From Candidatus Margulisiibacteriota bacterium (GTDB lineage Bacteria; Margulisbacteria; Marinamargulisbacteria; SXXA01; SICP01), in NCBI GenBank assembly GCA_009691415.1, contig SICP01000010.1, positions 1-49,228 of the forward strand: DNA of 49,228 nucleotides, read 5' to 3'. Below, piece after piece: positions 14,834 through 22,776 of the stretch; the stretch's first letter is position 1, and each line of letters starts with the position of its first letter. Made by a program: the position numbers and the translations under genes. Below the pieces are notes generated by a model. It had not been told where the DNA came from. It was given only the letters and a program-made list of their open reading frames with translations, and did no database searches.

Positions 14834-16087
14834 TTAAAACAACGACTGACCTCTATTCATTTTATTTTCTTTTAGAATTTTTGTTAATGCGTCCGGATCT
14901 ATATTTCTTCCTGAAACATAGGCCAGGATAACAGGTTTTTTTGCGCCATCTGTTACTGGTGGCATATGGGTATCTTCTTCGATGGGTTTAAGTAAAAACG
15001 CTAGAGGAAGTGCCCCCGCACCTTCTGAGGTAATAGCCATTGCTTGAAATAGAAAGCGAATGGACGATTTGATTTCTTGATTGGTAACTTGGTGAAAATC
15101 GCTTACCAATTTCAACAAAGTCCAATAGGTTAGATTGCCGTATTGTTTTGTAGCCGTGCCATCCGCCAAAGCAACCGTACCGGCGGGGACACTAATCAAC
15201 TGGTCAAAGCTTTCTGGAGGTGGGTTACTTGAAAATTTTGCATGTGTTTGAGGTTCTACAGCGATGATTTCAATTTCACGTTTAGAATGATGTGCCGCCT
15301 GTGCGACGCCAGAGACAAATCCTCCACCACCAACAGGACAAATAATTTTAGAAATATCTTTTACATCTATACCCATCTTACTCAACTCTTTTATAGCAGA
15401 CGTAAAATTATAGGCCTGTCCTAGCCAAACGTTAGGGTGATTATAAGGTGAAACATAGGTCCCCGCTAACGTTCTTGCATAGGCAGCAGCTTCATCAAAC
15501 GTATCCCCATACTCAATAAACCTGCTTCCTTTTAGCGCATTTTCTAAGAGAGCAGCAATATTTTTTTTCTTGATATCTGGAGCTGATTTAGGGACAACGA
15601 TAGTGGCAAGAACTTGTTGATTCACAGCCGCAAGAGCGACCCCTAAACCGTGATTACCAGCAGAAGCGGTCACCACGCCTAACGCTTTCTCTTCAAAACT
15701 TAATGAGTCAATTGCGTAGGCAGCCCCACATTCTTTGTAAGATCCTGTTATCCGTTGGGTGGCATCTAAAATAACAACCCGGAATTGTTCTAATAATTTA
15801 CGAAGGTGCGCGACACCATCCCGACTAAAGTCTTCTGGAAAAGCTGCTGCGTATTCCTCGATATGCCTTAAATTTATTTCTCGAACTACTACTGGAGAAA
15901 TACCTATATCGGCAAGTGTTTGGTGGGCTTTTTGTATCTCTTCTCTGGTTAAATCTTGTACTTTCAATTGTTCTAAAGTTGTTTGTATTAGGGGGCCTTT
16001 CTCTGCTTTCAATGATTTAAAAGCACTACAGACTATTCTTATATCGAGGGCTATCACTTTTTTTAAAGACGGGTAGGTGCTCTGCAT
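14834..16087 (-). CDS. Threonine/serine dehydratase-like PLP enzyme (fold type II) inside the suf operon
   Basis: About 417 residues from ATG 16087, which has AGGAG nine bases before it. Family signatures are RITGSYKECGAAYAI with the PLP Lys, ASAGNHGLGVA and the phosphate loop PVGGGGFVSG. The chemistry would be deamination of Thr or Ser, or possibly a related beta-elimination. The N-terminus is about 80 residues longer than in catabolic threonine dehydratases and is not recognisable; the C-terminus lacks an ACT domain. In the suf operon a cysteine- or serine-related role is tempting. The lower C/G skew on this strand, compared with sufS and sufB, suggests the gene was inserted later. Confidence 0.85.
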   Translation of the reverse strand: MQSTYPSLKKVIALDIRIVCSAFKSLKAEKGPLIQTTLEQLKVQDLTREEIQKAHQTLADIGISPVVVREINLRHIEEYAAAFPEDFSRDGVAHLRKLLEQFRVVILDATQRITGSYKECGAAYAIDSLSFEEKALGVVTASAGNHGLGVALAAVNQQVLATIVVPKSAPDIKKKNIAALLENALKGSRFIEYGDTFDEAAAYARTLAGTYVSPYNHPNVWLGQAYNFTSAIKELSKMGIDVKDISKIICPVGGGGFVSGVAQAAHHSKREIEIIAVEPQTHAKFSSNPPPESFDQLISVPAGTVALADGTATKQYGNLTYWTLLKLVSDFHQVTNQEIKSSIRFLFQAMAITSEGAGALPLAFLLKPIEEDTHMPPVTDGAKKPVILAYVSGRNIDPDALTKILKENKMNRGQSLF

Positions 16088-16159
16088 GGGGATACTCTCC
16101 TGTGGGTATTGGTACAAATACTATAGGAGAGAGGGACAAACATTTCAACTAGGTACAGA

Positions 16160-16864
16160 TTAAACCAACCGCTCCAGAACCTGCTGTTTAATCTCATCAC
16201 ATCCCTCAGGCAACTGATCCAAAATCTCAGACACAAACCCCTCCAACAACAATCGCTTCGCCGCCTCAAGAGAAAAACCTCTCGACTGTAAATAAAAAAC
16301 CGCCTCGGAATCCAACTGACCAATAGACGCCCCATGTGCAGCCTTCACGTCATCCGCATATATTTCCAACTGTGGGCGTGTTATCACTCTCGCATCAGGA
16401 GATAACAACAAACTCTGATTCGATTGCGCAGAATCCGTTAATTGCGCGTGCTGCTTCACATGGACTTTGCCTTCATGTTCCGTAAGGGCATGATCAGACA
16501 CCACATACTTAAACGTCTGGCGACTAAAACAAGACGGCACATCATGATGCATCGACGTTATTAATTTTAAATGTGTCTTTCCAGAAACAAGAGAAAGGCC
16601 CGACAATTCACACCGAGCTTCTTCACCCAAAAAAGTCACGTCCACTAAAACAGACCCCACGATCTCACCCAAAGAAATTACACAAATCGTCAATTCAGCG
16701 CCCGCGTGCAAACTACCAACAATCGAAACGATCTGAGGCGTCTCAGATGTTCCTTGATCTTCTTGAACCACGACCAGCGTTGATTTCTCATTTGCAGCAA
16801 GATCTACATCATGAGACAAAGAATCCGTCGCTTGAATAACCCTCGGCAAACTAGAAACCATCAT
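16160..16864 (-). CDS. sufD: SufD iron-sulfur scaffold subunit
   Basis: A SufB/SufD-family protein of about 234 residues, short for SufD (usually 400 or more) because the N-terminal part is reduced. The diagnostic end is intact: KAAHGASIGQLDSEAVFYLQSRG, with the His and Asp/Glu that take part in cluster assembly at the SufB-SufD interface, then the helical SufB/D tail. ATG 16864 or 16861 lies inside the last codons of sufC, so translation is coupled. It partners with SufB and SufC in the SufBC2D complex. Confidence 0.9.
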   Translation of the reverse strand: MMVSSLPRVIQATDSLSHDVDLAANEKSTLVVVQEDQGTSETPQIVSIVGSLHAGAELTICVISLGEIVGSVLVDVTFLGEEARCELSGLSLVSGKTHLKLITSMHHDVPSCFSRQTFKYVVSDHALTEHEGKVHVKQHAQLTDSAQSNQSLLLSPDARVITRPQLEIYADDVKAAHGASIGQLDSEAVFYLQSRGFSLEAAKRLLLEGFVSEILDQLPEGCDEIKQQVLERLV

Positions 16865-17585
16865 AACCTTTCTCTTCCAACACCAAAGCCAACTCAGCGG
16901 GCCCCGTCTGTACAATACGACCATCCACCATCACGTGAACAAAATCTGGTTTAATATAATTTAAGAGACGTTGGTAATGCGTAATCAACAAAAATGAATT
17001 CTGAGAATCTCTCAGCGCATTAACGGCCTCGGCTACAATACGCAACGAATCGATATCCAACCCCGAATCCGTCTCGTCCAAAATCGCCAATTTCGGATCC
17101 AAAATCGCCATCTGCAAAATCTCGTTACGCTTCTTCTCTCCCCCAGAAAAACCATGGTTCACAGCGCGTTCCAAAAATGATTCATCAATCTTAAGCAATT
17201 CCAGTTTTTTCTGAAGAATCACTTCAAATTCCATCGGATCCACTTCCGCTTGCCCAGCCACTTTACGCTTAGCGTTATACGCCATACGCAAAAAACTGGC
17301 ATTATTCACACCCGGAATTTCTACCGGATATTGAAACGACATAAAAAGCCCAAGCTGTGCCCGTTCTGCTGCATCCAAAGCCAGCAAATCTTGACCATCC
17401 AAATTTACTTCACCAGAAACAATCTCATAATCAGGATGCCCCGAAAGCGCCTTTGCAAGCGTACTTTTTCCAGCGCCATTGGGCCCCATAATCGCATGCA
17501 CTTCGCCCGAACCAATCACCAAACTAAAGTCTTTTAAAATATCCGACCCGTCTACCCGTACATATAAATTTTTAATTGATAACAT
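16851..17585 (-). CDS. sufC: SufC ATPase
   Basis: A 244-residue cytosolic ABC-type ATPase. It has Walker A GPNGAGKST, a Q-loop in MSFQYPVEIPG, the signature FSGGEKKRNE and Walker B LAILDETDSGLD. ATP binding dimerises SufC and drives rearrangement of SufB-SufD during cluster assembly. GAGGAG precedes the ATG. It follows sufB by nine bases and overlaps sufD. Confidence 0.97.
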   Translation of the reverse strand: MLSIKNLYVRVDGSDILKDFSLVIGSGEVHAIMGPNGAGKSTLAKALSGHPDYEIVSGEVNLDGQDLLALDAAERAQLGLFMSFQYPVEIPGVNNASFLRMAYNAKRKVAGQAEVDPMEFEVILQKKLELLKIDESFLERAVNHGFSGGEKKRNEILQMAILDPKLAILDETDSGLDIDSLRIVAEAVNALRDSQNSFLLITHYQRLLNYIKPDFVHVMVDGRIVQTGPAELALVLEEKGYDGF

Positions 17586-17594
17586 AACTACTCC

Positions 17595-19034
17595 TCAACC
17601 TACCGAATTCTCTAATTTCAAACTCAACAACTGCGTCGCCTCAACAGCAAATTCTGTAGGCAACTCTTTAAACACATCGGCACAAAATCCATTAATAATC
17701 GTTTGCAACGCTTCTTCCATACCAATGCCACGTTGCGCAAAATAAAACAACTGATCGGCACTAATTTTCACCGTAGTCGCTTCATGACCTACGTTAGCAA
17801 GGGGAGTCCGCACATCAATCGTCGGAAACGTATTGGCCACACTCTCTTGCCCAATCAACATCGAGTCACACTGCGTAAAGTTCTCAGCCCCCACCGCAGA
17901 CCGATTCACCTGAACCAACCCACGATACGTATTCACTGATTTACCCGCCGCAATACCTTTCGACACAATCGTACTCTTCGTATTCTTACCGATATGGATC
18001 ATTTTTGTACCCGTATCTGCCTGTTGCCGATGATTGGTGAGCGCCACCGAATAAAACTCACCAATAGACCCATCTCCAATCAACACACAGCTCGGATATT
18101 TCCACGTAATCGCAGACCCTGTCTCAATTTGTGTCCAAGAAATTTTAGAATTTTTGCCCACACATTTCCCGCGCTTTGTCACAAAATTATAAATACCGCC
18201 CTTACCCGTTTCCGGATTTCCAGCATACCAATTTTGAACCGTCGAATATTTAATTTGAGCATCATCCAATGTCACGAGTTCCACGACAGCTGCATGCAAC
18301 TGATTGGTATCAAACATCGGTGCTGTACACCCTTCCAAATAACTCACACTGGCCTGTTCTTCACAGATAATCAATGTCCGCTCAAACTGCCCAGACCCTT
18401 CCGTATTAATCCGAAAATACGTCGACAATTCCATCGGACACGTAATGCCTTTTGGCACATACACAAATGATCCTTCGGTAAACACAGCCGAATTTAAGGC
18501 CGCAAAAAAGTTATCTGTATAAGGTACAACAGAGCCCATATACTGCTTCACCAAATCAGGATAATTTTTAACCGCTTCAGACAAAGGACAAAACACCACG
18601 CCCGCTTCTAACAATTTTTTTTGATAAGTCGTCGCAACAGACACACTGTCAAAAATCGCATCCACGGCAACATTTGCTAATTTTTTTTGCTCTGTTAAGG
18701 AAATTCCAAGTTTTTCAAACGTACGTTTAAGCTCAGGATCCACTTCGTCCATACTACTCAGTTTTTCTTTTTGTTTCGGCTCTGCATAATACTGAATCGC
18801 TTGATAATCAATTTTAGGATACGATACATGTGCCCAAGTAGGCTCCGTCATTTTCAACCAATGACGATAGGCTTTTAACCGAAACTCCAACATAAATTCC
18901 GGCTCATTTTTCTTAGCCGAAATTATCCGTACCACGTCCTCAGAAAGCCCTTTTTGAAAGTCTTCTGATTCTATATCCGTTGTAAATCCATATTTATAAG
19001 GTTGACTTGTTAATGCTTCTATTTGCTGACTCAT
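17595..19034 (-). CDS. sufB: SufB iron-sulfur scaffold subunit
   Basis: A 479-residue scaffold protein of normal length. Recognisable parts are [12 protein letters not shown] with the sulfur-accepting Cys, the [20 protein letters not shown] segment, [11 protein letters not shown] with the second conserved Cys, and [23 protein letters not shown]. It forms SufBC2D, on which the nascent cluster is built. It starts four bases after the Rrf2 regulator stop, so the regulator and scaffold are one transcript. Confidence 0.97.
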   Translation of the reverse strand: MSQQIEALTSQPYKYGFTTDIESEDFQKGLSEDVVRIISAKKNEPEFMLEFRLKAYRHWLKMTEPTWAHVSYPKIDYQAIQYYAEPKQKEKLSSMDEVDPELKRTFEKLGISLTEQKKLANVAVDAIFDSVSVATTYQKKLLEAGVVFCPLSEAVKNYPDLVKQYMGSVVPYTDNFFAALNSAVFTEGSFVYVPKGITCPMELSTYFRINTEGSGQFERTLIICEEQASVSYLEGCTAPMFDTNQLHAAVVELVTLDDAQIKYSTVQNWYAGNPETGKGGIYNFVTKRGKCVGKNSKISWTQIETGSAITWKYPSCVLIGDGSIGEFYSVALTNHRQQADTGTKMIHIGKNTKSTIVSKGIAAGKSVNTYRGLVQVNRSAVGAENFTQCDSMLIGQESVANTFPTIDVRTPLANVGHEATTVKISADQLFYFAQRGIGMEEALQTIINGFCADVFKELPTEFAVEATQLLSLKLENSVG

Positions 19035-19038
19035 ATTC

Positions 19039-19431
19039 CTAAACCAATGACGCCAAGGTCACGGCCTCCATGCGAAGATTAATATCTGACTGTACACTAG
19101 CTAAAACATCTTTAAACCGACATGCATCAGAGAAAGAACAATACCCATGATCCGATTCCAAACATTGCGACAAAACCGTCGGTCCATCAAATCCCTCAAC
19201 AACCATACGCAACGTCACCGCAGCAGAATCCGCGATCAATGCCACGCCACCATGTTTCCCCTGAATCGTACGAACCAACTCCATATTCCTCAATATCTGC
19301 ACCAATTTAACTAAGTGATGATAAGAAATATGCAGCTCTTTCGCCAAAACCGGCATCGTCAACGGCCCACCCTCTCGAGCCAACCGAATCAACACCCGCA
19401 TCGCAAAATCCACAGCCTTCGTTAAACGCAT
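19039..19431 (-). CDS. Rrf2-family transcriptional regulator of the suf operon
   Basis: A 130-residue winged-helix regulator of the IscR/NsrR family, opening [18 protein letters not shown], with the recognition helix around [14 protein letters not shown]. Three cysteines are spaced C-x7-C-x5-C in [18 protein letters not shown], the place where family members hold an Fe-S cluster; the spacing is nearer NsrR than IscR. It is the first gene of the suf operon, so it probably controls its own operon in answer to cluster status, iron, oxygen or nitric oxide. Confidence 0.93.
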   Translation of the reverse strand: MRLTKAVDFAMRVLIRLAREGGPLTMPVLAKELHISYHHLVKLVQILRNMELVRTIQGKHGGVALIADSAAVTLRMVVEGFDGPTVLSQCLESDHGYCSFSDACRFKDVLASVQSDINLRMEAVTLASLV

Positions 19432-19448
19432 CCCACTAATCTAGCAAA

Positions 19449-19469
19449 TCTTGCACAAGTTAGGCAAGT
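19449..19469. promoter_or_regulatory. Candidate Rrf2 operator and suf promoter
   Basis: An inverted repeat TCTTGC-N9-GCAAGT (five of six arm positions symmetric) lies 18 bases upstream of the regulator ATG. On the coding strand TTGCCT and TAGATT, 18 bases apart, make a plausible sigma70 promoter, and the -35 box falls inside the inverted repeat. A bound regulator there would block transcription of the operon. Confidence 0.5.
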
Positions 19470-19507
19470 TAAACCAAGAAAAAAAATCAAAATGAGACTA
19501 GAGAAAA

Positions 19508-20056
19508 CTATTCAGTTTTTGTAGGAGCAACCCATTGCTCATAACCTGTCGCCGCTTTTCGAGTAGAAACAGTCAACCTCTGATATACGGAAGCAGTTGT
19601 AGCCGTTTCATCATTTGGTTTAAACGTAGATAAATGAGCATACACAGATGGCACTGGCACATTTGATATCTCAGTATATTCATGCCCAGTTGTATCTTGA
19701 ATTTTCTCATATAGGGGAGAATATACACTATCTTCTCTTCCGAAACTGTATATCTGCCCATAATAAGAAAAAGATACTGAATAACCAAGTTTTGTGGAAG
19801 AAGGCATTGGTATTGCAGATAAATACCTTCCCTTAATAGCCACCATATCTTGCGGATCGCTATAAAGAGATTCGCCTACTGGCGACACCGAAACAGAGCC
19901 TTTCCAAAAATCAGCAGGAACAAGGGCCAACGAATTTGGATTAACAGGTTTAATAGAAGCAGGATCAAACGGTCGTGCAACAACAGGAACAGTAGCTTTC
20001 GTAACTCCTGCTATTGCAGCATTTACTTTAGCTTGAATTATAGGGTGGTCCGTCAA
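19508..20056 (-). CDS. Unrecognised protein without a convincing start codon
   Basis: A reading frame of 182 residues rich in Ser, Pro, Val and Tyr, with no motif I recognise and no membrane segment. The only start at the N-terminal end is a TTG at 20056 without a ribosome site; the next Met is at residue 71. The frame continues open upstream toward a duplicated piece of the lpd 3' end. The gene may be real with a poor start, or a 5'-truncated remnant whose front was lost when the neighbouring cassette arrived. Confidence 0.4.
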   Translation of the reverse strand: MTDHPIIQAKVNAAIAGVTKATVPVVARPFDPASIKPVNPNSLALVPADFWKGSVSVSPVGESLYSDPQDMVAIKGRYLSAIPMPSSTKLGYSVSFSYYGQIYSFGREDSVYSPLYEKIQDTTGHEYTEISNVPVPSVYAHLSTFKPNDETATTASVYQRLTVSTRKAATGYEQWVAPTKTE

Positions 20057-20140
20057 TAGTTTATAAAAAAGAAGCCTGACGTCGAATATGAGACTAATTG
20101 CAAGTATCCTTAAAAAAAGCCCACTCGAAACTACCCTTTA

Positions 20141-20168
20141 GAATATGCATGCGTACAATGGCCATAAA
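20141..20168. repeat. 28-bp direct repeat, distal copy (att-like)
   Basis: It is identical over 28 bases to 21372-21399, which is the 3' coding end of lpd. On the minus strand it reads as the last codons of lpd (FYGHCTHAYS) followed by TCT AAA GGG TAG, so it is a spare lpd 3' end that lies just past the stop of the ATPase gene. Together the two copies bracket one gene. Confidence 0.9.
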
Positions 20169-20175
20169 GCAAAAC

Positions 20176-21315
20176 CTATATAAAATCTTCAGCCCAAAGC
20201 CGCTCTAAAAAAATTTGCCAAGGTAAAATATAAATATTTCCTACTCTTCTCGGTATTTTTTCTAGACACACCACAACAGCATGCTTGACCGGCCCTTCTT
20301 CCATGAGAACATTCAAATGACTAAGATGTGAATCCAGTACACGCGCACTCCCTTTCACCTCAATCACTAATTGTTTGTCTCCAACAATAAAATCTATTTC
20401 CTGCCCCGAACTTGTTCGCCAAAATGAAATATCCAAATCAGGATGACGATAGGCCTGAAACGCTTTCAATTCCATGAGAATAAACTGTTCAAACGCCTTA
20501 CCAAAATCAGAACTTCCTAATACCGGATTTCTTTTTGAAAGATAGGTTGTTAGCCCGACATCAAATAAATAAAATTTCTCCGTCTTAATCAAACGACGGG
20601 AAACTGATTTTTTCCAAGGTTGAATACGAAACCCAAGCAGAGTATCTTCCAAAATATCAAAATAAGTTCGAACTACTTTATGAGAAACTCCTACCTCTTG
20701 TGCAATATTTACATAATTTATTAATTCACTGGAAGTAATAGCCGCCACTTTTAAAAAAGTAGAAAACGCGGGAATATTTTGGGTCAACGCTTCAGCAGCA
20801 ATCTCTTCTTTCAAATAATCAGAAACATAAGATCTTAATTCTTCAATGGGAGATGAAGAAAGAAAATGAGGTGGCAACAATCCAGATTTCAAAACATCCT
20901 CAAGAACAAAACCCTCAGTTTCAATATAGCTCAACGGTCGCATCTCACGACGCCAAGCCCGCCCTCCCAACAAATTAGCATGCCCTCTCTTAAGCTTTCG
21001 CGCACTTGAACCTGTCAACAAAAAAGACAGCCCTCGTTTTTCAATCAACCCATGCACTTCATCCAAAATTTGAGGGATTTTTTGAACTTCATCGATAATC
21101 AAAAGTCCTTTATGGTCTTGGTAACGCTCTCGCAGCAAAGAAGGTCGACTTGCATAATCCGAAAAGGTATCGGTCTCCAAAAAATCTAGAACTACCGACT
21201 CCGGAAAAGTCTGAGAGATCCAATAACTTTTTCCTACCTGCCTCGGCCCCCACAAAAAAGCGGACTTCCCTTCTGCTAAATCAAGCTGGAGCAAGCGACG
21301 AATAATTTTCCTCAT
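20176..21315 (-). CDS. AAA_14/DUF4143 ATPase with a nuclease-like C-terminal domain
   Basis: A 379-residue protein with Walker A GPRQVGKS (about 23-30), Walker B LLIIDEVQ (about 71-78) and a sensor-like LLTGSSAR. It then has a helix-turn-helix-like middle, and DUF4143 at the C-terminus with EIDFIV...VIEVKGS, the PD-(D/E)xK pattern of restriction-like nucleases. Members are common, often found in many copies per genome and linked to mobile DNA, but their function is not established. The gene is alone in a cassette flanked by direct repeats of the lpd 3' end. Confidence 0.88.
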   Translation of the reverse strand: MRKIIRRLLQLDLAEGKSAFLWGPRQVGKSYWISQTFPESVVLDFLETDTFSDYASRPSLLRERYQDHKGLLIIDEVQKIPQILDEVHGLIEKRGLSFLLTGSSARKLKRGHANLLGGRAWRREMRPLSYIETEGFVLEDVLKSGLLPPHFLSSSPIEELRSYVSDYLKEEIAAEALTQNIPAFSTFLKVAAITSSELINYVNIAQEVGVSHKVVRTYFDILEDTLLGFRIQPWKKSVSRRLIKTEKFYLFDVGLTTYLSKRNPVLGSSDFGKAFEQFILMELKAFQAYRHPDLDISFWRTSSGQEIDFIVGDKQLVIEVKGSARVLDSHLSHLNVLMEEGPVKHAVVVCLEKIPRRVGNIYILPWQIFLERLWAEDFI

Positions 21316-21364
21316 GAAAGCATTATAACAGGATAAATTTCCCTATCAAGGTAAATTATCCTAA

Positions 21365-22774
21365 TTATTTCGAATATGCATGCGTACAATGGCCATAAAA
21401 AAGTTCGGCCGCTTCCATCAACGTTTCAGAAAGTGTGGGATGAGGATGAACTGCCATCGCCAAATCTTTTACTGTGGCACCCATTTCAATTGCGAGAACA
21501 CCCTCGGCAATTAAATCCCCTGCACCCGCACCAGCCATACCCACGCCCAATACACGTTCAGTTTCAGGATCTACAACAATTTTCGTAACTCCTTCAGCTT
21601 TATCAAACGTCATGGCACGTCCCGACGCACTCCAAGGAAACTTCACCACTTTGACGTTACGATTTTGCTGCTTGGCTTCACTCTCCGTTAATCCACACCA
21701 CGCCACTTCTGGCTCTGTAAAGACCACCGCAGGAATCACCACATTTTTTAACGGAATAGATACGTCACCCACAATCGATTCCACTGCAATTCTAGCCTCA
21801 CGAGAGGCTTTATGCGCCAACAAAACACCACCAGCAATATCCCCAATCGCATAAATGTGTGGAAGTGACGTTTGTTGCTCATCATTAACCACAATAAATT
21901 TCTTGTCATCCAACACAACCCCAATATTCTGAAGCCCTAAATCTTCACTATTTGGCACACGTCCCACAGAGACCAACACACGATCATAAAGCGCATCCAC
22001 AGACTTGCCTTCATGATCTAATCGAACCTGAATTTTCTTGCCCACTGTCGCCAGTTTCATTACTTTTGCATTCAGTAACACATCCGCAAAAGCTGCCTTC
22101 GCAAACGCCATTACGGGACGCACCAAATCCGCATCCGCACCCGCCAAAATAGACGGCCCTGCTTCCACAACCGTAACCTTGCTACCCAAACCAGCATAAA
22201 CCGTTCCCAGCTCCATACCGATATACCCACCGCCAACAATTAACAATTTCTCAGGAACATCAGGAATATCCAACGCCTCAGACGACGTCATCACACGAGG
22301 GTTACCCAAATCAAAAGCAGCAGGTAGTGCAGGGCGTGACCCAACCGCAATAATAGCCCGTTCAAAATCCACAAAATGCTGGCCTTTTTCATCTTCAATT
22401 CTAAGTGTTGTCGGACTTTCGAAATAAGCGCGCCCAAAAACAACTTCTACCCCACGTGCTTTAGCTAAACTAGCTACCCCAGATGACAATTTAGTCAAAA
22501 CACTAGTTTTCCATTCACGCAATTTTTTCAAATCAAATTCTGGCTCACCAAAAGAAATCCCTCGTTTTGCAGATTTCTTAGCTTCAGCCACAATCTTGGT
22601 TGCGTTTAATAAAGCCTTTGAAGGAATACAGCCCCGATTCAAACACACTCCTCCCAGCTGAGAATCTTTCTCAATCAACAGAACTTTTTTACCCAAATCC
22701 GCTGCATAAAACGCAGCTGCATAGCCGCCAGGTCCAGATCCGACAACGACCACATCCACTTGTTTGTTTTTCAT
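21365..22774 (-). CDS. lpdA: Dihydrolipoyl dehydrogenase (E3 of pyruvate dehydrogenase)
   Basis: A 469-residue flavoprotein that reoxidises dihydrolipoyl groups of E2 and passes electrons to NAD. Motifs seen are the FAD-binding GSGPGGYAAA, the redox disulfide GGVCLNRGCIPSKALL, the NAD-binding GGGYIGMELG and the C-terminal HPHPTLSE with the His-Glu pair. AAGGAG precedes the ATG, three bases after the aceF stop. Its last codons lie in the 28-bp repeat that bounds the ATPase cassette, so its present C-terminus (AYSK) may have been supplied by the cassette. Confidence 0.97.
   Translation of the reverse strand: MKNKQVDVVVVGSGPGGYAAAFYAADLGKKVLLIEKDSQLGGVCLNRGCIPSKALLNATKIVAEAKKSAKRGISFGEPEFDLKKLREWKTSVLTKLSSGVASLAKARGVEVVFGRAYFESPTTLRIEDEKGQHFVDFERAIIAVGSRPALPAAFDLGNPRVMTSSEALDIPDVPEKLLIVGGGYIGMELGTVYAGLGSKVTVVEAGPSILAGADADLVRPVMAFAKAAFADVLLNAKVMKLATVGKKIQVRLDHEGKSVDALYDRVLVSVGRVPNSEDLGLQNIGVVLDDKKFIVVNDEQQTSLPHIYAIGDIAGGVLLAHKASREARIAVESIVGDVSIPLKNVVIPAVVFTEPEVAWCGLTESEAKQQNRNVKVVKFPWSASGRAMTFDKAEGVTKIVVDPETERVLGVGMAGAGAGDLIAEGVLAIEMGATVKDLAMAVHPHPTLSETLMEAAELFYGHCTHAYSK
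21372..21399. repeat. 28-bp direct repeat, proximal copy within lpd
   Basis: This copy codes the last residues of lpd and matches 20141-20168 exactly. Past the 28 bases the two sites differ by one base, agree for three more (AAA on the minus strand), then diverge. Confidence 0.9.
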
Positions 22775-22776
22775 AA

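Larger units (their letters stand above)
20141..21399. mobile_element. Single-gene cassette bounded by a 28-bp direct repeat at the lpd 3' end
   Basis: The two repeats enclose 1,203 bases filled almost entirely by one AAA/DUF4143 gene. Recombination between the repeats would remove the cassette and still leave lpd complete, ending AYSKG instead of AYSK. That is the logic of a site-specific attachment site in a gene's 3' end. No integrase lies inside, so any recombinase would have to act in trans. Homologous duplication of the lpd end is the alternative. Confidence 0.6.

Noticed and set aside
17994-18470. A 158-residue plus-strand frame inside sufB
   Set aside because: It is a shadow of the fully conserved sufB gene.
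20176-21315. Idea that the ATPase is an insertion-sequence transposase
   Set aside because: It has no DDE or HUH motif; Walker motifs and the DUF4143 end identify it as an AAA_14 protein, and the flanking repeat is direct and 28 bp, unlike typical transposon ends.
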